Positions 57,109 to 64,000 of a stretch of 64,000 nucleotides of DNA are shown piece by piece. The stretch covers positions 127,167-191,166 of the forward strand of contig MTMD02000014.1 in assembly GCA_002010065.2 (NCBI GenBank), given 5' to 3'. How positions within the stretch are numbered: position 1 is the stretch's first letter; every line of letters begins with the position of its first letter. The notes below the pieces were generated by a model. That model worked only from the letters and a program-made list of their open reading frames with translations. It had not been told where the DNA came from and searched no databases. The DNA is from Candidatus Pyrohabitans jungbluthii. Its GTDB lineage: Archaea > Hydrothermarchaeota > Hydrothermarchaeia > Hydrothermarchaeales > BMS3B. A program made the position numbers and the translations under genes.

Positions 57109-58092
57109 ATGACAACAGCTGAACTCAATGAGGAGGCAAAGGCGAAGGCAAAGCTTCTTGGCTATGTGCTCAGAGAGGTGCACAAAGTAATCGTTGGGCA
57201 GGAGCGCGTGCTCAGGCGCCTCCTGCTGAGCCTTCTCAGCGATGGCCATGTGCTGCTCGAAGGTCTACCCGGCCTGGCCAAGACGCTTATGATTCGCACC
57301 CTGGCGAAGACGCTGCGCTGCGACTTCGCACGCGTGCAGTTCACCCCAGACCTGCTGCCGGCTGATTTAATAGGCACAAAGATATACAACCAGGCGACGG
57401 CGGAGTTTGAAACAAAGCTTGGCCCTATTTTCACAAACATCCTGCTCGCTGACGAGATAAACCGCGCGCCTCCCAAGGTGCAGAGCGCTTTGCTTGAGGC
57501 GATGCAGGAGAGGAGTGTGACAATAGGTGGGGAAAGCTACTCGCTGCCTAAACCTTTCCTTGTGCTAGCCACGCAGAATCCAATAGAGCAGGAGGGAACC
57601 TACCCCCTGCCGGAAGCGCAGGTGGACCGCTTCATGTTCAAGGTGCACGTGGGCTACCCCAGCGAGGAGGAGGAGCTGGAGATAATTGACAGGCACACCT
57701 CTGGTGGGGATATAGAGGTGGAGGCCATACTCTCGCCTGAGGATATACTCCAGCTTCAGAGCTATGTTCGCAAAGTCTACATCGCCGAGGAGATAAAGGA
57801 GTACATAGTGAGGATAGCCTTCGCCACGCGCAACCCCTCGCGTTTTGGCTTAGATGAGCTATCGCCGTACATCCAGTACGGTGCATCTCCCCGGGCTTCG
57901 ATATTCCTCGCCCTGGCAGCGAAAGCCAATGCTCTGCTCGAAGGCAGGAGCTACGTCATACCCGACGACATCAAAGCAATCGCGGAGGACGTGCTGAACC
58001 ATAGACTTATCCTTACCTATGAGGCTGAAGCGGAAGAGGTTTCGCCGGGTGAGATTATAGAAAAAATCCTGAGCGCCGTAGAGGTACCCTGA
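57109..58092 (+). CDS. MoxR-family AAA ATPase
   Basis: A 327-residue MoxR ATPase: [13 protein letters not shown], Walker A GLPGLAKT (52-59), [14 protein letters not shown], Walker [15 protein letters not shown] and [18 protein letters not shown], a full match to the family. MoxR proteins act as chaperones for VWA-domain proteins, here the gene at 58983. Together with DUF58 it forms the MoxR-DUF58-VWA operon. Confidence 0.95.
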   Translation: MTTAELNEEAKAKAKLLGYVLREVHKVIVGQERVLRRLLLSLLSDGHVLLEGLPGLAKTLMIRTLAKTLRCDFARVQFTPDLLPADLIGTKIYNQATAEFETKLGPIFTNILLADEINRAPPKVQSALLEAMQERSVTIGGESYSLPKPFLVLATQNPIEQEGTYPLPEAQVDRFMFKVHVGYPSEEEELEIIDRHTSGGDIEVEAILSPEDILQLQSYVRKVYIAEEIKEYIVRIAFATRNPSRFGLDELSPYIQYGASPRASIFLALAAKANALLEGRSYVIPDDIKAIAEDVLNHRLILTYEAEAEEVSPGEIIEKILSAVEVP

Positions 58093-58093
58093 A

Positions 58094-58981
58094 GTGGAGC
58101 CGCGGGAAATTCTGAGAAGGGTAAGGGAGATAGAAATTAAGACGCGCAGGATAGTGGACACCTTCTTGGCGAGCAGGTATCGCAGCACCTTTCGCGGGCG
58201 AGGCATAGAATTCGCGGAGGTGAGAGAGTACCAGTACGGCGACGACGTGCGCTACATCGACTGGCGGGTCACAGCGAGGTTCGGGAAGCCGTACGTCAAG
58301 CAGTTCGTTGAGGAGCGCGATCTGCTTGTGGTGGTTGTCTTCGACGTCTCGGCCTCCTGCGAGTTTGGCACCAGCGCTGCTACTATGCGCGAGCGAGGCA
58401 TTGAGGTGGCAGCGACGCTTGCATACTCCGCATTCAAGCACGGCGATAGATTTGCGCTTCTGCTCGTCTCCGACAGGGTGGAGAGCTACCTGCCGCCGCG
58501 AAAGGGGAGAGGGCAGGTGTACCGCGTCGTGAGGGAGCTTATCTATGCTAATCCTCGCAGTCGAGCTACGAGGATTAGCGCTGGCTTGGAGTTCCTGCAC
58601 CGTGTGCTGAAGGAGCGCGCCATAATCTTTGTAATTTCGGACTTTTTCGACCCCTCGCTTGAAGAAGCCGCTAAGCATATGCGCCGCCTCTCTGCGAAGG
58701 GCTGTGACGTGGTTGCAGTTAAGCTTAGCGACGAGCGCAACTACATCCTGCCTGACGTTGGCCTGGTGGAGGTGCTCGACCCCGAGAGCGGCGAGCGCCT
58801 GGTGGTCAACACCTCTCGCAAAGAGATTCGGAAAGCGTACTTCCGTGAAGCTCTTGATGAGAGGCTCCGCCTGGAGGAGATGCTTCACAGCGCCGGGGTG
58901 GAGCTCGTTGAGATAGACTCTTCGCAGGATGTGCTAAAGCCCCTGCTCCGCTTCTTTGTGAAGCGCATAAGGAGGCGCTAG
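58094..58981 (+). CDS. DUF58 protein
   Basis: A 295-residue DUF58 protein with the hallmark REYQYGDDVRYIDWRVTAR (about residues 44-62) and a degenerate VWA-like fold (VVVVFDVSASCEF; IFVISDFFDPS). DUF58 proteins sit between MoxR and VWA genes and are thought to be part of the same envelope or cofactor-insertion complex. GTG start one base after the moxR stop. Confidence 0.93.
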   Translation: MEPREILRRVREIEIKTRRIVDTFLASRYRSTFRGRGIEFAEVREYQYGDDVRYIDWRVTARFGKPYVKQFVEERDLLVVVVFDVSASCEFGTSAATMRERGIEVAATLAYSAFKHGDRFALLLVSDRVESYLPPRKGRGQVYRVVRELIYANPRSRATRISAGLEFLHRVLKERAIIFVISDFFDPSLEEAAKHMRRLSAKGCDVVAVKLSDERNYILPDVGLVEVLDPESGERLVVNTSRKEIRKAYFREALDERLRLEEMLHSAGVELVEIDSSQDVLKPLLRFFVKRIRRR

Positions 58982-58982
58982 A

Positions 58983-59915
58983 ATGGAGTTCGCAGCTCAG
59001 GAGAGGCTTTTTCTGCTCGTGCTCATCCCCGCGTATGCTGCCTTTTACTACTTCTCGCTTAAGCGCAGGCGCAGGGTGGCGCTAAAATTTGCGAACTTTG
59101 AAACGCTGCGCAGGATAACCGCGCATGGCAAGCCAGTGTACGAGAACTACATACCTTTTGCCCTTCGACTTATTGCGCTTACGCTTTTAATCTTGGCGCT
59201 GGCAAAGCCTCAGAGTGTTATAAAGGTGGAGACCACCAGCAGCGATATTGTGCTTGCGATAGATGTCTCCGGGAGCATGAAGGCAACCGACTTCTCGCCT
59301 AATCGTCTCGAGGCTGCGAAGAGCGCTGCTCTTGTGTTTGCGTCTGAGCTGAAGAAAGGCGACCGCCTGGGCGTTGTGACTTTCTCGGGGGTTAGCTATG
59401 TCGTCGCGCCGCTGAGCGATGACCTTGGTGAGGTAAAGCAGCGCATTGCCAGTATAACCTTCGGGCGCGAAGACGGCACCGCTATTGGCGACGGGCTGAT
59501 CGCCGCGGCGAGTATGCTCGCGGGCAGCGAGGGCAGGAAGCGCGTTGTGGTGCTGCTCAGCGACGGCGAAAACAACCGCGGGGTTGCGCCTCGAGATGCC
59601 GCTATTTATGCCCAGCGCATGGGAATTAAGGTTTATACCGTGGGTATAGGTTCACCTGCTGGAGTTATACCAGGCACTCTCCAGCCTGTCGGTCTTGACG
59701 AGGAAACCCTAAAAGGAATAGCCCAGCTCACCGGCGGAGAGTACCATTTCGCCTCAAGCAGCGAGGCACTCCGCGACGTTTACCGCGAGATCGCTAGGAG
59801 CATAACCTTCGAGGAGCGTCGCAGCGACATCTCGGGCTATTTCCTGGCAGCGGCGCTTTTACTCTTCATTATTGAGTTTGGTTTAGCGGCGACGAAGTAT
59901 CGAACTTTGCCGTAG
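58983..59915 (+). CDS. VWA-domain membrane protein (BatA-like)
   Basis: A 310-residue protein: transmembrane helices near residues 8-25 and 57-75, a von Willebrand A domain with an intact MIDAS (DVSGSMKATDF; VVTFSGVSY; VLLSDGENNRG), and a C-terminal helix (about 284-303). This is the BatA layout. The usual BatD partner is not adjacent; a BatD-like gene lies at 6129-7064. Confidence 0.92.
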   Translation: MEFAAQERLFLLVLIPAYAAFYYFSLKRRRRVALKFANFETLRRITAHGKPVYENYIPFALRLIALTLLILALAKPQSVIKVETTSSDIVLAIDVSGSMKATDFSPNRLEAAKSAALVFASELKKGDRLGVVTFSGVSYVVAPLSDDLGEVKQRIASITFGREDGTAIGDGLIAAASMLAGSEGRKRVVVLLSDGENNRGVAPRDAAIYAQRMGIKVYTVGIGSPAGVIPGTLQPVGLDEETLKGIAQLTGGEYHFASSSEALRDVYREIARSITFEERRSDISGYFLAAALLLFIIEFGLAATKYRTLP

Positions 59916-59923
59916 GTGTGCCC

Positions 59924-60958
59924 ATGAGGATCGCTGTGGTCTATCTCACAAAGAATGGAGCAAGGCTTGCGGAGCGCCTCGTAAAAGCACTGCCGGAGCA
60001 CGAAGTCGAAGCCTTCGGGAAGAACGCCAGTTTTGGTACAGAGCTTTCCAAGCCGCTTTCACAGTTCTTCGCCGAAGCTTTGCGCAGCTTCGATGCAATT
60101 GTTTGTATAATGGCTCTGGGGATAGTGGTGCGCACCTTAGCAAAGCATCTCACCCACAAGCGCACAGACCCGGCGATAGTTTGCATCGACGAGCTTGGCA
60201 GGCACGTGATTAGTGTTGCCTCGGGGCACAGGGGCGCGAACAGCTTAGCCAAGCTCATCGCCTCCCGTATAGGAGCCACGCCTGTGATAACCACCTCCAC
60301 CGACGTTCAGGGCTTAGCGAGCGTTGAGGAGATAGCGGAGCGGTTTAATCTTGCGATAGACGAAGGCGACCTGAAGGCGGTTAACGCGGCGATAGCCAAT
60401 CATCGTCGCGTCGCTATTTTCACCGACCTGGCGATAGAGGTAGAGCCGTTTGAGAGTCATCCCATTGTGGAGCTTTCTCGCGAAGAATGCGACGCGTGCG
60501 TGGTTATTACCAATAAGCTCGTTCAGCTCCCGGCTAAGCCTTGTGTGCTTCTAAGACCAAAGAATATCATCCTGGGCATAGGGGCAAGGAAGGGCATTAA
60601 AAAGGAGAAGGTGCTCTCTGCAATATCTCGTGCCCTGCGCGAGGCTGAGCTGAGCATGGCCAGCATTAAGGCTCTTGCGACGATACCCCAGAAGGCAGAG
60701 GAGCCGGGAATAGCTCGCGCCGCAGCCTCGCTGGGCTTGCCCATTGTCTCTGTGCCCATTGATGAAGTTAAGCGGGTGGAGGAGCGCTTTCAGGGCAGTG
60801 AGTTTGTTAGGCGCAGCGTAGGCATAGCTGCTGTGGCAGAGCCCTGCGCCTACATAGCCTCGGGGAAGGGGAAGCTGCTCCTGAGCAAAAGAGCCTACGG
60901 CGGTGTTACAATCGCAATAGCGGAGGAGACGAGAGATGCTGAGCACAGGCATAGCTAA
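59924..60958 (+). CDS. cbiG: Cobalt-precorrin-5A hydrolase CbiG
   Basis: A 344-residue CbiG. ALGIVVRTLAKHLTHKRTDP, VCIDELGRHVISVASGHRGA and the C-terminal LGIGARKGIKKEKVLSAI and IPIDEVKRVEERF-type segments (here VPIDEVKRVEERF) mark the family, which opens the ring lactone and releases acetaldehyde in anaerobic B12 synthesis. The ATG at 59924 has an AGGTG site; GTG at 59918 is possible. It follows the VWA gene by eight bases and overlaps the next gene by 23. Confidence 0.92.
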   Translation: MRIAVVYLTKNGARLAERLVKALPEHEVEAFGKNASFGTELSKPLSQFFAEALRSFDAIVCIMALGIVVRTLAKHLTHKRTDPAIVCIDELGRHVISVASGHRGANSLAKLIASRIGATPVITTSTDVQGLASVEEIAERFNLAIDEGDLKAVNAAIANHRRVAIFTDLAIEVEPFESHPIVELSREECDACVVITNKLVQLPAKPCVLLRPKNIILGIGARKGIKKEKVLSAISRALREAELSMASIKALATIPQKAEEPGIARAAASLGLPIVSVPIDEVKRVEERFQGSEFVRRSVGIAAVAEPCAYIASGKGKLLLSKRAYGGVTIAIAEETRDAEHRHS

Positions 60959-61730
60959 ACTCGACCGCATGCTGGGCGGAGGCTTTATCCCGGGCACAAG
61001 CGTGGTGGTGCTTGGAGCCACAGGTATAGGAAAGACCCACCTGGGCTTAGCCTTCGCCAACGCTGGCTTAAAGCAAGAAGGGAAAAGGGGCGCCATTTTG
61101 GATTTAACTCTACGCGGGGACTCGCAGCGCCACCGCGAGTATGCTCAGCGCCTTTTTAACTGGGAGCTGGAAACGCCAGCTGAGCTCGAATCCTTCACCT
61201 TGGGCGACGGACGACTGCTGAGGCTGCTCGCCAGCGAAGAAGCGCTGCCAGAGGGTGCGCTGAACCGGAGCCTTCCCAGGTTACTCCGCTTCCTGTATGG
61301 CAGCTTCGCTTCCGGGGTTAAGCGTCTGGTTGTGGACGGGATTGAGCCTCTGGGCACAGCGCCCCTGCAGGAGGAGGTGCTCGCCTACCTGCAGCGGATG
61401 GTGCGCAAGAGCTACGACTGGCTCGCCAGGGAGGCGCTGAGAGAGCGCTTCTTTGCAAGTCGCGAGCTAGTGGCTGAGCGAAGCTACGACGCCAGCGAGA
61501 TAACCATAGTGTATTTAGTAACCACGCAGGAGAGCCTTCTCAGCGAGTTGATGAAGCGGGGGCTGAGCAGCTCAGGCATGGAGGCGAACGCCACCACGGT
61601 GATCCTCATGGGGAGGGTTATGGATAGTAAAAGCGTCAGGCGCGCTCTCTACGTGGCAAAGCACCGTGGCGCTGAGTGCAGCGATGAGATAGCTGAGTTC
61701 AGGATCACAGACCGTGGGATAGAGATGTAG
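60936..61730 (+). CDS. RecA/KaiC-like ATPase
   Basis: A 264-residue single-domain RecA-fold ATPase. It begins STGIAKLDRMLGGGFIPG, as in KaiC and RadA, with Walker A GATGIGKT (27-34) and Walker B RLVVDGIE. The middle is charged and helical; there is no DNA-binding N-domain. Family naming beyond KaiC/RecA-like is uncertain. It overlaps cbiG by 23 bases, so it is the last gene of the moxR-DUF58-VWA-cbiG run. Confidence 0.8.
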   Translation: MLSTGIAKLDRMLGGGFIPGTSVVVLGATGIGKTHLGLAFANAGLKQEGKRGAILDLTLRGDSQRHREYAQRLFNWELETPAELESFTLGDGRLLRLLASEEALPEGALNRSLPRLLRFLYGSFASGVKRLVVDGIEPLGTAPLQEEVLAYLQRMVRKSYDWLAREALRERFFASRELVAERSYDASEITIVYLVTTQESLLSELMKRGLSSSGMEANATTVILMGRVMDSKSVRRALYVAKHRGAECSDEIAEFRITDRGIEM

Positions 61731-62148
61731 CTGAAGTCACCCTCACTTCGTTCGGGTAACTCCGTCACACCACAACTTCGTTGCGGGTAACCCTGCTCAG
61801 AGTCTGGCTTTTCGTCATATAGGGGCGCCTTTTCCCCGTAGAATACCCACTATCCGGTGAGGATGGGGTGATAGGGGCGGGTGCGGCGCCCCTATATCAG
61901 CTGGCTCTTAAGCTCATCATCGCAGGTAATATTAATGGGAAGGTTAACGAATTCGGGATTTACCTAACATAGCATATAGAGGAATCTCACAGGGTTATTG
62001 TACTTGAAATTAAATGCATTTTAATTAAAAAACATTCGAATAATTTCAATATTTTTTAATTGATTTCAAAAACCTCTAAAAATGTGAAATTATTTAAGAA
62101 TATATAAAAATTCGTGAAATTAAAACATGCAAAATGTAGGAGTTATAT
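61731..62148. other. Intergenic region with repeats and an inverted repeat
   Basis: No gene seen in about 420 bases. It starts with a tandem near-repeat, ACTTCGTTCGGGTAAC (61745-61760) and ACTTCGTTGCGGGTAAC (61775-61791). Next is a 13-bp perfect inverted repeat (61817-61829 / 61885-61897). The right part is very AT-rich, with two GTGAAATTA copies 30 bases apart (62084, 62114) and a TATA-like ATATATAAAAA near 62100, presumably the promoter of the sensor gene. Confidence 0.6.
61817..61897. repeat. 13-bp inverted repeat around a 55-base G/C-rich core
   Basis: ATATAGGGGCGCC (61817-61829) and GGCGCCCCTATAT (61885-61897) are perfect complements. The core has short C-runs and G-runs that could pair internally. 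It could be a terminator, a small structured RNA or a mini-element. Confidence 0.5.
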
Positions 62149-62170
62149 ATGACTGAGCGTAGTCATATAT
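62145..62170 (+). promoter_or_regulatory. Hairpin over the start codon of the sensor gene
   Basis: ATATATGACT (62145-62154) and AGTCATATAT (62161-62170) form a perfect 10-bp inverted repeat with loop GAGCGT. The ATG (62149-62151) is inside the left arm, and the GGAG site is just upstream (62139-62142). It may act as an operator or as an mRNA structure that hides the start. Confidence 0.5.
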
Positions 62171-64000
62171 GGAAAGAATTGAAACAGGGTAATGAGATTT
62201 ACCGAGTTTTTGAGGAGATTTTAGATACTCTTCCATTCTATGTCATGCTTATTGATGAGGACCATCACATCTTATTAGCCAACAAAGTGGTTAAACAGGA
62301 GCTGAATGTGAATCCGGAGCAGATCATAGGCGGATATTGCCCAAAGGTGATTCATGGAATGGATGAGCCATATCCTGACTGTCCGCTGGAAGATGCCAGA
62401 AAGATAGGTTGTGCCGTGGAAAGGGAGTTATTCATATCTGAATACGGGAAGTGGTTGAAATTAGCGGTTTATCCCACCCGATATCGAACTCAAGATGGTA
62501 AAACAATCTTCATCCACTTTGCCCATGATATAACAGAGCGCAAGAAAGCGGAGGAAGCGTTGATTGAGAGTGAGACTCGCTTCCGAACGATGGCTGAGGG
62601 TTCATTAACTGGGGTGTACATCGTCCAAGATGGCAAATTTCGGTATGTCAACCCTGCGCTGGCACAAATTTTCGGATATAAACGCGATGAACTTATAGAT
62701 AAACTGGGGCCCATAGACTTAACCCATCCCGATGACCGCGCTTTTGTTGCAGAGAATATTCGACGGCGCATTGATGGTGAGGTAGAGTCGGCGCACTACA
62801 CCTTCCGTGGACTGCGCAGAGATGGCAAAACCATTTACTGTGAGGTCCTTGGTAGGCGTATCGAATACCAAGGGCGCCCTGCAGTTATTGGTACCTTGAT
62901 AGACATTACAGAACGCAAGCGTACTGAGCAGGAGCTTCAGCGGAACTACGATATTCAGACAGTGATAAACGCGCTATTGCACCTTTCATTAGAGGAATTA
63001 CCTCTCGAAGAGCTCTTAAGACGAGCAATTGACATTATTCTCTCAGTTCCCTGGCTTGCGTTTGAATCAAAGGGTGCCATATTCCTTGTTGAAGATGAGG
63101 CCAATGTTTTGGTGATGAAAGCCCAAAAGGGACTTTCAGAACCGCTAAAAGAGGGATGTGGTCGGGTTCCATTTGGCAAATGCCTTTGTGGGCGCGCAGC
63201 ATTGATGAAGGAGATACAGTTTGCAGATTGTCTCGACGATCGTCATGAAGTCAGATATGAAGGGATTACTCCCCACGGGCATTACTGCGTCCCCATCCTA
63301 TTCGGTGGCAGGGTACTTGGAGTTATAAATATCTATATAAGGGAAGGCCACCGTCGGGATCAATTAGAGGAAGAGTTTTTAACTGCAATTGCCAATACGC
63401 TGGCAGGGGTTATACAGCGCAAGAAAGCTGAAGAGAAGTTGAAGAGTTCGATTGAAGAACTCAGGGTGGTTCTTGAGATAGACAGGAACATAATTAAGAA
63501 GCATGAACTATCGTCCTTACTCAAGTTCATACTGAACAAGGCGAAGGAGCTTACCGCTGCGGATGTGGCTTTCTATGGTTTTGTAGAAGGCGATGTAATT
63601 CGTCACCATACATTTTTGGGCATACGCACCAACGCGATCAAAAACTTAGAGCTGAAGAAGGGCACAGGTCTTGGCTGGCTTGTGCTCAACGAGGGGAAAC
63701 CAGTTGTCGTGGAAGATTTCTTCGCTGACAAGCGCCTCATAGACGCGCCTTATGAGGCTGTGAAGAAAGAAGGTTTGATTTCCTTCTTAGCGGTCCCATT
63801 CATGTCTGGTAAGGGCGAACCACTGGGCGTGTTGTATGTGGCGAACCGCAGAAGGACAAAATTCACAGAGGAGCAGATAAGGGCGTTGCGCACCCTCGCT
63901 TCACAGACTTCCGTTGCCGTTGAGCATGCTAGGTTATTTGAGGAGCTTAAAAATGCACACGAAAAACTTCAGCGGGCGTATGAGGAGCTACAGGAAGCGT
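62149..64000 (+). CDS. Multi-sensor PAS/PAS/GAF/GAF protein (partial)
   Basis: An open frame of at least 617 residues that leaves the right edge. PAS 1 (about 20-140, FEEILDTLPFYVMLIDEDHH; the CPKVIHGMDEPYPDCP cysteines could bind a metal or haem), PAS 2 (about 150-265, FVENI-type ending in GTLIDITERKRTEQE), GAF 1 (about 280-425, CGRAALMKEIQFADCLDD), GAF 2 (about 440-600, GTGLGWLVLNEGKPVVVEDF), then a coiled segment. A histidine kinase domain probably follows outside the window. GGAG lies six bases before the ATG. Confidence 0.8.
   Translation, partial: MTERSHIWKELKQGNEIYRVFEEILDTLPFYVMLIDEDHHILLANKVVKQELNVNPEQIIGGYCPKVIHGMDEPYPDCPLEDARKIGCAVERELFISEYGKWLKLAVYPTRYRTQDGKTIFIHFAHDITERKKAEEALIESETRFRTMAEGSLTGVYIVQDGKFRYVNPALAQIFGYKRDELIDKLGPIDLTHPDDRAFVAENIRRRIDGEVESAHYTFRGLRRDGKTIYCEVLGRRIEYQGRPAVIGTLIDITERKRTEQELQRNYDIQTVINALLHLSLEELPLEELLRRAIDIILSVPWLAFESKGAIFLVEDEANVLVMKAQKGLSEPLKEGCGRVPFGKCLCGRAALMKEIQFADCLDDRHEVRYEGITPHGHYCVPILFGGRVLGVINIYIREGHRRDQLEEEFLTAIANTLAGVIQRKKAEEKLKSSIEELRVVLEIDRNIIKKHELSSLLKFILNKAKELTAADVAFYGFVEGDVIRHHTFLGIRTNAIKNLELKKGTGLGWLVLNEGKPVVVEDFFADKRLIDAPYEAVKKEGLISFLAVPFMSGKGEPLGVLYVANRRRTKFTEEQIRALRTLASQTSVAVEHARLFEELKNAHEKLQRAYEELQEA

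Noticed and set aside
58055..58888. 277-codon minus-strand frame opposite DUF58
   Set aside because: DUF58 on the plus strand has clear motifs; this frame has none.

Overview
The window is archaeal and most likely euryarchaeal. It holds an archaeal-type S-adenosylmethionine synthetase, a DacZ-type diadenylate cyclase, replication factor C large subunit, a KEOPS Cgi121 subunit, a COG3357 HTH/zinc-ribbon protein, single-domain KaiC proteins, and a 16S-tRNA-Ala(TGC)-23S operon with bulge-helix-bulge processing stems. Several genes have a TATA box 24-30 bases before the start codon and no Shine-Dalgarno site, which suggests leaderless mRNAs. Genes inside operons often have GGAGG- or GGTG-type sites and ATGA/GTGA overlaps. 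A gyrB gene fits a euryarchaeote. I see no pathway marker that allows a firm genus call.

Layout. 0-4.5 kb (minus): near-KaiC regulatory domain and KaiC ATPase, metK, dacZ, a PLP aminotransferase-like gene. 4.6-10 kb (plus): cbiH-cbiJ, a BatD-like membrane protein, a large Fe-S/PUA/PAPS-reductase-family protein, a hexapeptide acyltransferase and DUF1405. 10-11.8 kb (minus): an iron regulon (FTR1 permease, DUF2325, DtxR-type repressor) with five TTAGG-N4-CCTAA-type operator sites. 11.8-20.8 kb: a B12-binding radical SAM protein, a phosphate-uptake cluster (UspA, 2-TM protein, PiT, DUF47/PhoU), AMMECR1, DsrE, RimI, UPF0146, and a BioB-like radical SAM gene with a zinc-ribbon partner.

20.8-23.1 kb is a very AT-rich insert with an OLD-like ATPase and a TOPRIM-like protein, probably a defence pair. 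It is bounded by a 12-bp direct repeat that duplicates the 3' end of cbiT, with a 10-bp inverted repeat just inside. Removing it would rejoin cbiD-cbiE-cbiT to the radical SAM gene. 23.1-39.5 kb: the cobalamin genes, acylphosphatase, diphthamide ligase, CBS protein, rfcL, gyrB, a nucleotidyltransferase/partner pair whose 3' end has run into gyrB, DUF401, purB, a three-gene coiled-coil operon of unknown function, an HTH-CBS regulator, Cgi121, and an AAA ATPase whose 5' end looks frameshifted or starts at ATA.

39.5-47.7 kb: DUF4416, a membrane-tethered transglutaminase-like protein, a histidine kinase/response regulator pair, a tiny winged-helix ORF, a split and duplicated membrane/spermidine-synthase-like system, a TGT-family protein and a pyruvate-kinase-C-like protein. 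47.7-53.1 kb is the rRNA operon, with a structured leader and no 5S gene nearby. 53.3-64 kb: DUF432-MscS, a dUTPase-like protein, a CBS protein, asd, a MoxR-DUF58-VWA operon that runs into cbiG and a RecA-like ATPase, and a truncated PAS/PAS/GAF/GAF sensor protein at the right edge.

Shared themes are cobalamin synthesis at three sites (cbiHJ, cbiDET, cbiG) beside a B12-dependent radical SAM enzyme, iron control, and phosphate uptake.
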